Below are positions 17,700 to 29,300 of a DNA stretch of 64,000 bases, piece by piece; the stretch's first letter is position 1; every line of letters begins with the position of its first letter. This DNA is from JABDMH01 sp050298535 (lineage in GTDB: Bacteria; Bacteroidota; Bacteroidia; Chitinophagales; Saprospiraceae). Location: the NCBI GenBank assembly GCA_050298535.1, contig JBNKUI010000087.1, positions 744,001 to 808,000 of the forward strand, given 5' to 3'. Both the position numbers and the translations under genes were made by a program. The notes below the pieces were generated by a model. It ran no database searches and was not told the DNA's origin. It was given only the letters and a program-made list of their open reading frames with translations.

Positions 17700-17731
17700 T
17701 TTGAATTAAGCAAACAATTTTATTTCCTTTG
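17700..17731 (+). promoter_or_regulatory. possible promoter of the first propeller lipoprotein
   Basis: TTTG at 17700-17703, 20 bases, then TTCCTTTG at 17724-17731, one mismatch from TAnnTTTG. If it is the true promoter the GTG at 17731 would lie in the -7 box, and translation would begin at the in-frame TTG at 17755, which gives a compact lipoprotein signal MNSRILIFVIIVPWILVGC. Confidence 0.4.
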
Positions 17732-20700
17732 TGGGTGCTAAACTTCAAAAAATTTTGAATTCACGCATTCTCATTTTCGTCATCATCGTCCCATGGATCT
17801 TAGTGGGTTGCCAACTCGATCAGGAGACTCCCGACCAGGAAAGTAATCAGCTATTTGAGCTAAAACCAGGGAGTAGTACCGGAGTCAACTTTACCAATCA
17901 TGTGGAAGATCAGCTAGGATTCAACATACTTACCTATCGAAATTTTTACAATGGTGGCGGTGTAGCGATTGGAGATGTCAATAATGACGGCTTGAGTGAT
18001 ATCTATTTCACCGCGAATATGGGCCCCAATGCCCTATATCTAAATAAAGGTGACTGGCAATTCGAAAATATTGCGGAAGAAGCCGGTGTAATGGGTACTA
18101 AGAATTGGAGTACGGGTGTCACCTTGGCTGATATCAATGATGATGGCTGGTTGGACATTTATGTATGCAATAGCGGCAACGTGGATGGCGAGGATAAGGA
18201 AAATGAACTATTTATCAACAATAGGGATGGTACATTTCGGGAGTCAGCATCCTACTATGGTCTGGATGACATTGGCTGGTCCACTCATGCTGCGTTTTTC
18301 GACTATGATGCGGATGGAGATCTTGACTGCTATGTCTTGAATAACAGTTTCACGAGTCCGGAAAGATTAGCCGCTAGAAACTCCACCAGGGATGAACTTG
18401 ATCCCCTGGGTGGCGACAAGTTATATCGCAATGAGGAGGGTCAATATGTTGATGTGACACAATCATCAGGAATTCATTCCAGTCCTATTGGCTTTGGGCT
18501 CGGACTCGCTGTTGGTGACATCAACGGTGACTTTTGGCCAGACATCTATATCAGCAATGATTTTTGGGAACGAGACTACATGTATATAAATCAGGGCAAT
18601 GGTACCTTTAAAGATGAGCTTGAAATTCGTACTGACTATGTGTCAGGTTCGAGTATGGGTTCTGATTTGGGGGATCTTAATAATGATGGGTATCCTGAAA
18701 TCTTTACGACTGACATGTTACCACCGGATAATTATCGGCTGAAGACCATGACAGACTTTGGCCCTAATTATCAAGATGATATTAAATACCGTGCTGCCTT
18801 CTACTATCAGTATCTGCAGAATTGTTTGCAGGTAAATACCGGAATGGATTACTTTACCGAACAAGCGCACATCAGTGGTCTTGCAGCGACTGACTGGAGC
18901 TGGGGAGCGCTACTTTTTGATTTTGACCTGGATGGCATGCAGGATGTCTTTGTCAGCAATGGCATATTTCATGATATCACAGACCTGGACTTTCGCGATT
19001 TCTTAGCAGATCGCTCGGCGGTAGATGCGGTTGTTGAAAAAAGGGGCTACATCGATTTCAGGGATTTTCTGTCAGAATTATCTTCTACTTCGATAGTAAA
19101 TGCAGCATTTCTAAATCGTGGTAATCTCCACTTTGATAAAGTTTCAGAATCTATCGGTCTGGGGGAAGCCTCGTTTAGTAACGGATCCGCTTACGGTGAT
19201 TTAGATAATGACGGAGACCTGGACCTTGTGATCAATAATGTCAACATGCCAGCCTTTTTGTATCAATCGCTGGCTACGGACAATACAGAAAATCACTACC
19301 TAAAAATAAAACTACAGGGTAAGGAAGGCAATAATTTCGGCTATGGAGCCAGAGTGATCATACGATCAGCGGGACATCAGCAGTCTGCAGATATGATGCC
19401 GGCCAGAGGATTCCAAAGTAGTATGGACCCATCCCTTGTTTTTGGACTGGGAGCTGGTGGAGTTGATACACTTGAAATCATATGGGCATCACGAGCCCGA
19501 CAAGTGATCGTAAATCCTGCGATTGATACCACATTAATCCTGAGAGAAGTAGATGCTACCCTTTCGGTTGATGTAGCTAACAATAGAGTTCAACCCATTT
19601 TTGAGGAGGTGAAGGGAAGTGATATATCACATGTAGAAAACCAGTACTATGATTTTCAGCATGAGGAATTATTGCCCCGCAAGCTCTCGAATGAAGGACC
19701 CAAGATAGTGGAAGGTGATATTAACAAAGATGGCCTGGATGATTTCATTCTGTTGGGAGCGCATGGTATGGCTGACCAATGTTATTTCCAGAATGAGGAT
19801 GGCACCTTCAAATTTGTCCCTCAACCTCAATTTGAATTGGATAAGGAGGGAGAAAGTAGCGCAGGACTCCTTTTTGATGCAGACAATGATCAGGATTTAG
19901 ATCTAATCGTGGCACTGGGAGGTAATGAGTATCAGCGAGGTTACGGTTCATTTTATGTGAAATATTATCGGAATGATGGATCGGGTACCCTAAATAAAGT
20001 CTTTTTAGGAGCACCCGAAGTGTCAGGATTTATTTCTTGTATTGATGCCTATGATTATGATCGGGATGGTGATTTGGACCTTTTTCTGGGAGGAAGGGCT
20101 GTCCCGGGCAACTATGGTTTAAGTCCAAGGTCTTTCCTGCTAAGAAATGAGAACGGTCAGGCATGGACCGATGTCACCACAGAAACTACAGGAAACCTGG
20201 GAATGGTCACAGATGCCCGATGGGTTGATGTCGATGGGGATCAAATAAGAGATTTGGTAGTAGTCGGCGAATGGGCTCCCATAACCGTTATAAAGAATAG
20301 TGGAGGTCAACTGGCTGAGAAAAAACAGGTACCGAACAGCAATGGCTGGTGGAATACCATAGAACCAGCTGACCTGGATGGCGATGGGGATTTTGATTTT
20401 GTGGTGGGTAATTGGGGACTGAACTCAAGGTGGTCTGCCAGTGTAGAACAACCCATGACCATGTTTGTCAAGGATTTTGATGGTAATCAAAAGACCGAAT
20501 TCATTATCAACTGGCATCCACAAGGTAAAGTGGCATATCCTTTTCCTTCGAAAATGGATATGGTCGAGCAAATGCCTATACTGAAGAAGCGCATTCTGAA
20601 GTACAGCGAATATGGAGAAATGACTTACGAGCAACTGTTTGCCGAAGAACAGCGAGAAGGGGCTTTGGAATACCAAGTCCAGGAATTGAGATCCAGTGTC

Positions 20701-21066
20701 TTATGGAATGATGACGGTGTGCTTACATTGCAACCCTTACCCAGAGCAGCGCAGGTAGCACCCGTATATGCGATCACTACTGTAGATACTGATAGAGATA
20801 CCAGGTTGGACATTTGTTTATTTGGAAATCAACATGGTCTGAAACCTGATCTTGGTCGGCAAGATAGCAATAAGGGAATCATGCTGACACAAGATGCAAA
20901 TAACGAATTTCACGAAGTGCCATATCGTGTGAGTGGATTATTTGTACAGGGAGAGGTAAGGGATGTCAAATTACTCGAGAATCGAAAGAATGACATGCAG
21001 ACCATGGTGATAGGAAGAAACAATAGAAGTGTATTGTTTTATCGGATTTCGGAGTCGGTCAGGTAA
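17731..21066 (+). CDS. FG-GAP / ASPIC-UnbV (CRTAC1-like) lipoprotein, copy 1
   Basis: Up to 1111 residues; start either GTG at 17731 or, more likely, TTG at 17755. Lipobox LVGC anchors it in a membrane. Around 13 calcium-type FG-GAP loops are visible (for example DVNNDGLSD, DINDDGWLD, DYDADGDLD, DLDNDGDLD, DINKDGLDD, DLDGDGDFD), enough for two seven-bladed propellers, one in each half. Between them at about residues 530-575 is an ASPIC/UnbV domain (FGYGARVIIRSAGHQQ, ARGFQSSMDPSLVFGLG). The C-terminal signature LPRAAQVAPVYA is shared with the gene at 26372. Located directly before susC; likely a surface protein working with the SusCD pair, though no ligand is known. Confidence 0.88.
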   Translation: MGAKLQKILNSRILIFVIIVPWILVGCQLDQETPDQESNQLFELKPGSSTGVNFTNHVEDQLGFNILTYRNFYNGGGVAIGDVNNDGLSDIYFTANMGPNALYLNKGDWQFENIAEEAGVMGTKNWSTGVTLADINDDGWLDIYVCNSGNVDGEDKENELFINNRDGTFRESASYYGLDDIGWSTHAAFFDYDADGDLDCYVLNNSFTSPERLAARNSTRDELDPLGGDKLYRNEEGQYVDVTQSSGIHSSPIGFGLGLAVGDINGDFWPDIYISNDFWERDYMYINQGNGTFKDELEIRTDYVSGSSMGSDLGDLNNDGYPEIFTTDMLPPDNYRLKTMTDFGPNYQDDIKYRAAFYYQYLQNCLQVNTGMDYFTEQAHISGLAATDWSWGALLFDFDLDGMQDVFVSNGIFHDITDLDFRDFLADRSAVDAVVEKRGYIDFRDFLSELSSTSIVNAAFLNRGNLHFDKVSESIGLGEASFSNGSAYGDLDNDGDLDLVINNVNMPAFLYQSLATDNTENHYLKIKLQGKEGNNFGYGARVIIRSAGHQQSADMMPARGFQSSMDPSLVFGLGAGGVDTLEIIWASRARQVIVNPAIDTTLILREVDATLSVDVANNRVQPIFEEVKGSDISHVENQYYDFQHEELLPRKLSNEGPKIVEGDINKDGLDDFILLGAHGMADQCYFQNEDGTFKFVPQPQFELDKEGESSAGLLFDADNDQDLDLIVALGGNEYQRGYGSFYVKYYRNDGSGTLNKVFLGAPEVSGFISCIDAYDYDRDGDLDLFLGGRAVPGNYGLSPRSFLLRNENGQAWTDVTTETTGNLGMVTDARWVDVDGDQIRDLVVVGEWAPITVIKNSGGQLAEKKQVPNSNGWWNTIEPADLDGDGDFDFVVGNWGLNSRWSASVEQPMTMFVKDFDGNQKTEFIINWHPQGKVAYPFPSKMDMVEQMPILKKRILKYSEYGEMTYEQLFAEEQREGALEYQVQELRSSVLWNDDGVLTLQPLPRAAQVAPVYAITTVDTDRDTRLDICLFGNQHGLKPDLGRQDSNKGIMLTQDANNEFHEVPYRVSGLFVQGEVRDVKLLENRKNDMQTMVIGRNNRSVLFYRISESVR

Positions 21067-21232
21067 AACTGTGAAACAAAGACCATGAAATGACTTATTG
21101 TTCAGTATTTTCTTTGGTTTGGGGCTGTCAAGAGAAAATAAATTGGTTCTTTTTTGTTGGCTACTGTCAGATTTTTTAGATTCAGCCCTGATTTTGAGGG
21201 AATAATATTTTTTAATCTAAAATTGTAGGAAG

Positions 21233-24200
21233 ATGAAAGGCTACTGCCGTTTCTTTACTAGCTTATCTAAGTACTTTCTTTCTTCCCTGTTTCTCCTCGC
21301 ATCTATCTCAATAGTTTCTGCTCAGAGTCGGACTCTATCGGGAACTATTACAGATGCTTCTAATGGAGAACCCCTGATTGGGGCAACCATATTGGTGCAG
21401 GGTACAACGAATGGTACAGTTACTGATTTTGATGGCACATACTCATTAGATGTTAATACTGGTGATGTGCTACTTGTTTCATTTACAGGTTATACTACAA
21501 AAGAGATAACCGTTGGAACGGAGACCAATATTGATATTGTGCTCGAGCAAGGAGTTTTGATTGACGAAGTCGTGGTGACGGGCTATTCCAGTCAACGAAA
21601 GCGAGATATTATTGGTGCAGTCTCAGTTGTTAATACTGATGATATGCAGAATGTAACCGGAGCCAGTTTTCTCCAACAATTGGAAGGACGGGCTGCAGGA
21701 CTAAACGTGACAACAGGGGGTGCCCCTGGAAGTAGGTCCACGGTACGTATTCGGGGCATTAGTTCATTTGGAAATAATGATCCGCTATATGTGATTGATG
21801 GGGTACCGGTCCAGGATGATTACAATAACATGATCAATCCTGCCGACATTGAATCCATGCAGGTATTGAAAGATGCTTCTGCCGCATCCATATATGGATC
21901 GCGAGCCAATAACGGAGTAATCATCATCACCACGAAAAAAGGTAAGCCAGGGAAGGCACAGGTAAGTTATAGTGGATCAGTGGGAGTTCAAAATCCTGTG
22001 AAAGGGATGGATTCATATCTAATCCAAAATCCGTTGGATTATGCCGAAGTAGTAAGGCAAAGTCACGTTAATGCAGGTATTGCCGTCCCAACCAATATTT
22101 ATGGACCAGATCCTAATAATCCCACGATTCCAAATTACATCTGGCCCAATGACGGTACAAATCAGACACAAAGTGTGGATGAAAGTACATACTCATTTCC
22201 AGATAATTTAATCATTCCAGCGAGTCGAGGTACAAATTGGTGGGATGAGGTATTCGACCCATCACTGGTGCATGATCACAACTTGTCAGTATCAGGAGGG
22301 AATGAATTTAGTACATTCAATATATCTGCGGGATACTATGATCAGGATGGAACCGCAAAACATACCTGGTGGAAGCGATATTCATTACGTGCTAACAGTC
22401 AATTCAAATCCGGTAAATTCACATTTGGAGAAAACATGTCGCTGGCTCGATCAGAGAATGTTGATGGTAATTTCCAGAACCAGGGAGAAGGCACGTTTCT
22501 GGGCAATATCATCAAGGCACAACCTATCATCCCGGTATATGATGTCGGTGGGTGGTATGGAGGAGCCAAAGCCAATTCGCTAGGTAACGCCAGTAATCCA
22601 ATCGCGCTCTTGGAGAAGGACAAAGACAATGTCTTCACTGGCAACCGATTGTTAGGAAACGTATTTGCTGAGTATGATATCATAGAAGGCCTCAAAGCTC
22701 GTACCAGCTTTGGAGTACAGTATGACTCAAACAAGGATAAGCGTTTCACCTATCCGTCATTTGAGAACTCAGAGCCAAGTACGGTATATAGCCTGGCAGA
22801 GAATAGGTCTGAGTCCACGACCTGGACCTGGACGAATACACTTACATATACGAAGAATTTTGCAGATGTACACCAGCTAACGGTATTGGGAGGGTACGAA
22901 GCCATAAAGACCCTAGGTACTTCTTTGAACGGTGGATTGGCAGGATACATCACTACAGATCTAAACGCATGGTATATTCAAGCTGCTTTAGCAGATAATG
23001 ACACTCGGACGGTAAATTCTTCAGGGTTTAAAAGCTCCTTAGCCTCACTTTTTGCCAAGTTTGACTATGGATATAATGATAAATATTACTTAAGTGCCAC
23101 CGTGCGACGAGATGGATCATCTCGCTTTGGATCAGATAATGCCTATGGAGTTTTCCCGGCCTTTAGTGTGGGTTGGAGGATATCAAATGAGTCCTTCATG
23201 CAGAATTTAGGATGGTTAGATGATTTGAAGATACGAGGAGGCTGGGGTATTACCGGAAACCAGCAGATACCCACAGGTCGTACATTTGACCAATTCGGTG
23301 GAGGCACTACGTCTTCTTTCTACGATATTGATGGATCTGGAGGAGGACTTGCCCCAGGCTACGTACTGACATCTATAGGTAATCCCGGTTTGAAGTGGGA
23401 GGAAAACGTATCTACCAATGTAGGCTTCGATGCATCTTTGGCACAGGGTAAGTTTACCGTAGTATTTGACGTCTATAAGCGTGCGGTGGATGGATTGTTA
23501 TTTGCTCCTGCACTACCAGCGACTGCAGGTAACGCAGGCCCCCCATTTGTAAACATCGGAGAGATGGAGAATAAGGGCTGGGACCTTACATTGGGATATC
23601 GAGCCAACATTGGATCGGAGTTGAAATTTAATGTGGACCTAAACATGGGCCATTATACGAATGAGATTGTTTCGATCGATGGTGAGCAGGACTTTTTCTT
23701 TGGTCAGGGAGGCGCCGCTGGTCGTCTTGGTAATGTTGTGATCAATCAAGTGGGATCACCCATTGGAACATTTTTTGGATATAAGACGGATGGTATTTTC
23801 CAAAATCAGGCGGAGGTGGATGCGCACGTTACACAAGATGGCGCAGCACCCGGCAGACTACGATTTGTGGATACCAATAACGACGGTATGATTACGGCCG
23901 CAGATCGAACGATCATAGGTAGTTATCACCCGGATCTGACGGCAGGCCTTGGCTTAGGGTTTACCTACAAGAACTGGGATTTGAACGCGTTCTTCTTTGG
24001 CTCGTTTGGCAATGAGATTTTCGATATTTCCAAGGAGTTTACAATATTCCGATTATTTAGTACTAATGTTCGTGAAGAATTGTTGACGGATAGTTGGACG
24101 CCCTCGAGACCCAATGCCAGTATTCCGCAATTAGATCAAAACGATCAGTTTTCAAGTGCGGCGAGTGATTTCTATGTTGAAGATGGTTCATATGTACGGG

Positions 24201-24451
24201 CAAAGACGATTCAACTGGGATACACATTGCCAGCTAGTGCATTAGGTAAAGTAGGTTTCTCAAATCTTAGATTATACGTTCAGGCAGAGAACCTCTTTAC
24301 TATAACAGGATATTCCAATATTGATCCAGCGTTACCCAACATAAGTAACAATAGCAATGGGGTAAATGTACGTGATCAAGCTGCAGGTGTAGATCGTGGA
24401 ACATATCCAGCCAATAAAATACTGATGTTTGGAGTGTCCGCAGGCTTCTAA
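21233..24451 (+). CDS. SusC/RagA-type TonB-dependent outer membrane transporter
   Basis: 1072 residues. A signal peptide ends near SIVSAQS; then a carboxypeptidase-regulatory-like domain (about 30-108; SGTITDASNGEPLIGATI), a TonB box region (LIDEVVVTGY, about 113), the plug with VRIRGISSFGNNDPLYVIDG (about 175-194) and SIYGSRANNGVIIITTKKG, then the 22-strand barrel ending FGVSAGF with the expected C-terminal aromatic. It imports substrate delivered by the lid protein SusD using TonB energy. Substrate cannot be told from sequence. The next gene is its SusD partner 17 bases on. Confidence 0.97.
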   Translation: MKGYCRFFTSLSKYFLSSLFLLASISIVSAQSRTLSGTITDASNGEPLIGATILVQGTTNGTVTDFDGTYSLDVNTGDVLLVSFTGYTTKEITVGTETNIDIVLEQGVLIDEVVVTGYSSQRKRDIIGAVSVVNTDDMQNVTGASFLQQLEGRAAGLNVTTGGAPGSRSTVRIRGISSFGNNDPLYVIDGVPVQDDYNNMINPADIESMQVLKDASAASIYGSRANNGVIIITTKKGKPGKAQVSYSGSVGVQNPVKGMDSYLIQNPLDYAEVVRQSHVNAGIAVPTNIYGPDPNNPTIPNYIWPNDGTNQTQSVDESTYSFPDNLIIPASRGTNWWDEVFDPSLVHDHNLSVSGGNEFSTFNISAGYYDQDGTAKHTWWKRYSLRANSQFKSGKFTFGENMSLARSENVDGNFQNQGEGTFLGNIIKAQPIIPVYDVGGWYGGAKANSLGNASNPIALLEKDKDNVFTGNRLLGNVFAEYDIIEGLKARTSFGVQYDSNKDKRFTYPSFENSEPSTVYSLAENRSESTTWTWTNTLTYTKNFADVHQLTVLGGYEAIKTLGTSLNGGLAGYITTDLNAWYIQAALADNDTRTVNSSGFKSSLASLFAKFDYGYNDKYYLSATVRRDGSSRFGSDNAYGVFPAFSVGWRISNESFMQNLGWLDDLKIRGGWGITGNQQIPTGRTFDQFGGGTTSSFYDIDGSGGGLAPGYVLTSIGNPGLKWEENVSTNVGFDASLAQGKFTVVFDVYKRAVDGLLFAPALPATAGNAGPPFVNIGEMENKGWDLTLGYRANIGSELKFNVDLNMGHYTNEIVSIDGEQDFFFGQGGAAGRLGNVVINQVGSPIGTFFGYKTDGIFQNQAEVDAHVTQDGAAPGRLRFVDTNNDGMITAADRTIIGSYHPDLTAGLGLGFTYKNWDLNAFFFGSFGNEIFDISKEFTIFRLFSTNVREELLTDSWTPSRPNASIPQLDQNDQFSSAASDFYVEDGSYVRAKTIQLGYTLPASALGKVGFSNLRLYVQAENLFTITGYSNIDPALPNISNNSNGVNVRDQAAGVDRGTYPANKILMFGVSAGF

Positions 24452-24468
24452 TTTGTGAAATACTAAAA

Positions 24469-26184
24469 ATGAATAAAATGTTTAAATCAAAATATATAGG
24501 TCTATTTGTACTTGCAGGGCTATTACTGGTTTCCTGTAAGGATGAGTTTTTGGATGGACCTCCACAAGGTGTGTTGGATCAAAACACGTTAGGAAATCCA
24601 GCCGGAGTGGAAGCAGCCTTGGTATCATCATACTCCATGCTGGATGGCTGGGGTGCCGGAGGAGCCTGGGGCGTGTCAGGCTCAAACTGGACCTTTGGAT
24701 CCGTTGCTTCTGATGACGCCTATAAGGGGTCAGAGCCCGGTGATCAGCAGTCAATCACTGATATCGAATTATATCAGTGGAGCACGAGTGGTACAGATGG
24801 ATATCTAAATGACCGATGGCGTGTACTATATGAAGGTATCAATCGTGCAAATGCAGCAATTCGACTTCTTGCAGTTGTGGAGGAAGTGGGTGCTGCGGAT
24901 CGAACCCGGATCATGGGTGAAGCACTATTCTTGCGCGCACATTACCATTTTGAGGCGTATCGTATGTGGAAAAATATACCATACTATTTAGAGGATGCGC
25001 CGGATCAGCCCGAAGGCTTTCGGCGGACTAACTCGGCTGATGCTTATCCGTTGATTGTTGCAGACGTCGAAAGCGCTATTTCTATGCTACCTGAGTCACA
25101 GTCTGATGCGGGTCGGGTGACGAAATGGGTAGCGAAAGCATATTTGGGGAGAGTGAAGTCATATAATAATGATTGGGCTGGAGTAAAGTCCACTCTGGAC
25201 GATGTGGTCAACAATGGTCCTCACGCTCTTGAACCTTGCTTTCATGATGTTTTTACGGTTGCCCTGGAAAACGGACCTGAAACTATGCTGGCCTATCAGG
25301 CCACTGTTAATGATGGCTCGTCTAATGGAGAAAATGGAAACCGGGCCGATCGCCTAAATTTCCCACATTCGGGTAGCCCATTTGGTTGTTGTGGATTCCA
25401 TCAGGGATCTCAAAATCTGGTCAATGCCTTTAAAGTAGATGACAATGGTTTGCCATTAATTGGCACTTTTAACGATGCGGATGCCACAGCGGATGACTTT
25501 ATGGATCCTCGTGTAGATTGGACCGTGGGGCGGGATGACGTACCATTCTTAAATCATGGTATACACAATCCCAACTATATTCGTGCCCGGGAATGGGCAG
25601 GACCTTACAGTCCTAAGAAGAATATCTATCACGCAGGTCAGGGAGAAAGTAGCTCTGTGGGTTGGAATAGCGCACACCTTTCTGCGCTTAATTTACATTT
25701 GTTACGATACGCAGATGTACTGTTGACATTGGCAGAAGCTGAGGTAGAAGCCGGAAGTCTTGAACGAGCTCGAGAGCTAGTGAATATGATCAGAACTCGA
25801 GCGGGAGCATGTGCTCAAGGGCCAGGTGTGGATGTACCATCGATCACTGTTCCTATTGATGATCCCTCAATTACCTGGGCCAATTACAAAATTGGAACCT
25901 ATGATGATGCCTGGACCGATCAAGCCACTGCACGTGCCGCTGTCCGTATGGAGCGACGACTTGAGTTAGCCATGGAAGGACATCGTTTCTTTGATTTGAG
26001 AAGATGGGGTACTTTCAAAGAAGTATTGAATGCATACCTTGCAGTTGAAGAGACTAAGCGTAATTATCTTACTGCAGCCAATCAAGTGGAAGATAGACAT
26101 GCATTGTATCCTTTACCATCCGTCCAAGTTGATCTGAGTCGTGTGGAAGGTGAAGACAGACTGGTGCAAAATCCAGGATGGTAG
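24469..26184 (+). CDS. SusD/RagB-type surface lipoprotein
   Basis: 571 residues. Lipoprotein signal with LLLVSC, followed by KDEFLDGPPQG, the usual SusD N-terminus. The helical TPR scaffold is seen at INRANAAIRLL, IMGEALFLRAHYHFEAYRMW and LRYADVLLTLAEAEVEAGS, and the C-terminal RMERRLELAMEGHRFFDLRRW is the hallmark of the family; it ends YPLPSVQVDL and NPGW. It caps SusC and binds substrate at the cell surface. Operon with susC; followed by a strong terminator at 26213. Confidence 0.97.
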   Translation: MNKMFKSKYIGLFVLAGLLLVSCKDEFLDGPPQGVLDQNTLGNPAGVEAALVSSYSMLDGWGAGGAWGVSGSNWTFGSVASDDAYKGSEPGDQQSITDIELYQWSTSGTDGYLNDRWRVLYEGINRANAAIRLLAVVEEVGAADRTRIMGEALFLRAHYHFEAYRMWKNIPYYLEDAPDQPEGFRRTNSADAYPLIVADVESAISMLPESQSDAGRVTKWVAKAYLGRVKSYNNDWAGVKSTLDDVVNNGPHALEPCFHDVFTVALENGPETMLAYQATVNDGSSNGENGNRADRLNFPHSGSPFGCCGFHQGSQNLVNAFKVDDNGLPLIGTFNDADATADDFMDPRVDWTVGRDDVPFLNHGIHNPNYIRAREWAGPYSPKKNIYHAGQGESSSVGWNSAHLSALNLHLLRYADVLLTLAEAEVEAGSLERARELVNMIRTRAGACAQGPGVDVPSITVPIDDPSITWANYKIGTYDDAWTDQATARAAVRMERRLELAMEGHRFFDLRRWGTFKEVLNAYLAVEETKRNYLTAANQVEDRHALYPLPSVQVDLSRVEGEDRLVQNPGW

Positions 26185-26212
26185 ACTTATAATTTATTTT
26201 ATCAAACATACC

Positions 26213-26250
26213 ATGGAGGTTACAGCAATGTGACCTCCATTTTGTTTTTA
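26213..26250 (+). terminator. intrinsic terminator after susD
   Basis: ATGGAGGTTACA (26213-26224), loop GCAA, TGTGACCTCCAT (26229-26240): a 12-base-pair stem with one G-T wobble and a GNRA tetraloop, followed by TTTTGTTTTTA. It should end the SusC-SusD transcript, making the propeller gene at 26372 a separate unit. Confidence 0.85.
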
Positions 26251-26371
26251 GCGAATATGCGTGTGAGCTATCTATTTGATTTTCAAGATGGATAAACTCC
26301 TTCAATTGAGGGATAAGTAGCTTAGAGGGGAAGACTAAGAAGCTTACATTTGATGAAGTAAGATTGATGCA

Positions 26372-29300
26372 ATGAGATTATTATTACCTTTTTTTCTTTC
26401 GCTCCCATTAATATTTTTTTGGGGTTGTAATTCCGACAAGGACCTGTTTAGACTCGTGCCAGGCAGCGAATCAGGAATTGACTTTGCGAATAATATAGCT
26501 GAAAGTGATTCTTTCAATATCCTTACTTATGAGTATATCTATAATGGGGGAGGTGTAGCCTTAGCTGACTTCAATCAAGATGGTATGCAAGATGTATTTT
26601 TTACGGGCAATAGTGAGCCCAACCGTCTTTATCTCAATGAAGGGAATCTAAAATTTAAGGATATTACAATGGTGGCGCAGGTTGGAGGGGATGACTTTTG
26701 GTGTGCCGGTGTGGCGACAATAGATATCAATCAGGATGGTTGGACGGATCTTTACATTGCTACCAATACCAAGGAGGATGTAGCTTATCGAACGAACCTA
26801 CTCTATATCAATCAGGGGTTGAACCAGGATGGCATTCCCACTTTTTCTGAAGAGGCAGCAGCATATGGACTGGCAGACACTTCGAATGCTATGAACGCTG
26901 TATTTTTTGACTATGATAATGATCTCGATCTCGATGTATTTATCATAGTAAATCAGATGCAGGACTTACGAAGTCCCAGTGCCTATAGAGATAAACATAA
27001 AAATGTCCAACTTCAGCGAGTAGACCGATTATATGAAAACGTCTGGAATGATAGCCTTCAACATCCGCAATTCATAAATGTCTCCGAAAGGGCAGGAATA
27101 ACTGTGCCCGGCTATAGCCTGGGAGTGAATATTGTTGATATTAACCGAGACGGTTGGAAGGACATTTATATCAGTAATGACTTCATCAGTAATGATGTCT
27201 TCTACATTAATAACGGTGATAAAACCTTCACCAACAAAGCCAATCAATATTTCAAACATACTTCTTACTCAGCGATGGGTAATGATATAGCTGACATAAA
27301 TAATGATGGACTCCTGGATTTGGTGGCCCTTGATATGCTGCCTGAAGACAATTATCGCCGAAAGACGATGATGGGACCCAACAATTATACCTCATATATC
27401 AATAATCGAAGGTTTGGCTATGATTTTCAGTTTGTTAGAAATACGTTACAATTGAATCTGGGAAACACGCCCGACCAGACATCGACCATCTTTAGTGATG
27501 TCGCCCTGATGTCAGGGATTGCTGCCACCGACTGGAGCTGGGCTCCGATGGTGGCGGACTTCGATCACAATGGCTTTCGGGATATTATCATTACGAATGG
27601 ATTTCCAAGAGACATCACAGATCGCGATTTTACGGATTACCAGGCGGATGTGATGCGGTTTGTATCTGAAGCCGCCATGCTCGAAAAAGTCCCTGTAGTC
27701 AAACTAAAAAACTATGCATATAGCAATCAAGGTGATCTCAAATTTATCGATGTCACCGATAAATGGGGTATCAAAGAGCCCTCTTTCTCTAATGGAGCGG
27801 CATATGGCGATCTGGATGGGGATGGCGATCTGGATTATGTGGTAAATAATATAAATCATGAAAGCTTTCTCTTTGAGAATCTGTTAGTAGATCAAGGTCA
27901 TCTTGATTCGTCTCATTACTTAAGAATTACACTGGAAGGCAGTCCTCAAAATAGCAGAGCGATTGGTGCCATAGTGACGTTGAAAGTTGAAGGCATGATC
28001 CAGACGACAGAATGCTCACCTTACCGTGGTTATTTGTCTTCTATTGAAAGCACATTACATTTTGGACTGGGGTCTTATGACCGGATTGATAGTGTGATCG
28101 TAGCCTGGCCAAATGGACAGTACTCTATATTGACCGATGTTTCAGCTGATCAGACAGTTACGCTTCGCAATGCCGATGCTGACGACATGACTGATCGAAA
28201 AGGAGAAATGGTGGATACCCATCTTGAAGAAACTTCCGCATCACTGAATCTCCAATATTTCCATAATGAAATAGATTATGTGGATTTCAATGTGCAGCCA
28301 TTACTTCCGCACAAGCTTTCTCAGTTTGGACCGGGCATAGCAACGGGTGACGCAAATGGAGATGGTTTGGACGATTTATTCATTGGAGGACCGTATTCAA
28401 GAGCAGGTGCCCTCCTTATTCAAAATACGGATGGTACATTTAGGCGAGATTCCATTGAGACAACTGAGGAGGAAAAGTATCATGAGACATTGGGTGCTCT
28501 TTTCTTTGATGTAGATAATGATGGTGACAACGACCTCTACATGGTGAGTGGAGGCTATGAATTTCAATTGGAAGATTCATTTTATCTTGATAGATTATAC
28601 CTAAATGAGGGTGGAAGTTTCCAGTTAAGTAGTAATATCTTACCCGTGTTCCATCAAAGTGGGTCTGCCGTACGTGCAGCTGATTTCGATAAGGATGGAG
28701 ATTTGGATTTGATAGTGAGTGGGCGCGTATATCCCCATCAATTCCCAAGGCCAGTCACTACGTATCTTCTCGAAAATAAATTGGAGAATGGTCGACTCAA
28801 ATTCGAGGTTGTCAATGATCAAATAGCACCTGATCTGGAAGCAATTGGTAATGTATCGGACATCCTGTGGACGGACTTTGATCAGGATGGATGGATAGAT
28901 CTCATTATCGCAGGTGAATGGATGCCCATTACCTTTCTGAAGAATGTCGAAGGAACGTTTGTGAATGTCACTGCGAATAGTGGTGTCTCTGAATACGTCG
29001 GATGGTGGAATTGCATCATACCTGGTGATATGGACCAGGACGGAGATGTTGATTACATCGTGGGCAATTTTGGGGAAAACATGGTCTTTGATGTCACGTC
29101 GGAAAATCCTGTACGTATCTATGCTAAAGATTTTGATAATAATGGAGGTTTTGATGCGATTACGACCGCATACTTTAAGGATAGAGATGGGACAATGAAG
29201 GAATTTACACTCCATGGAAGGGCTGACTATGCTAAGCAATTAAATGCTATTAAAGACCAGTTTTTACTGAACAGTGATTTTGCAATGGCATCTCTTAATG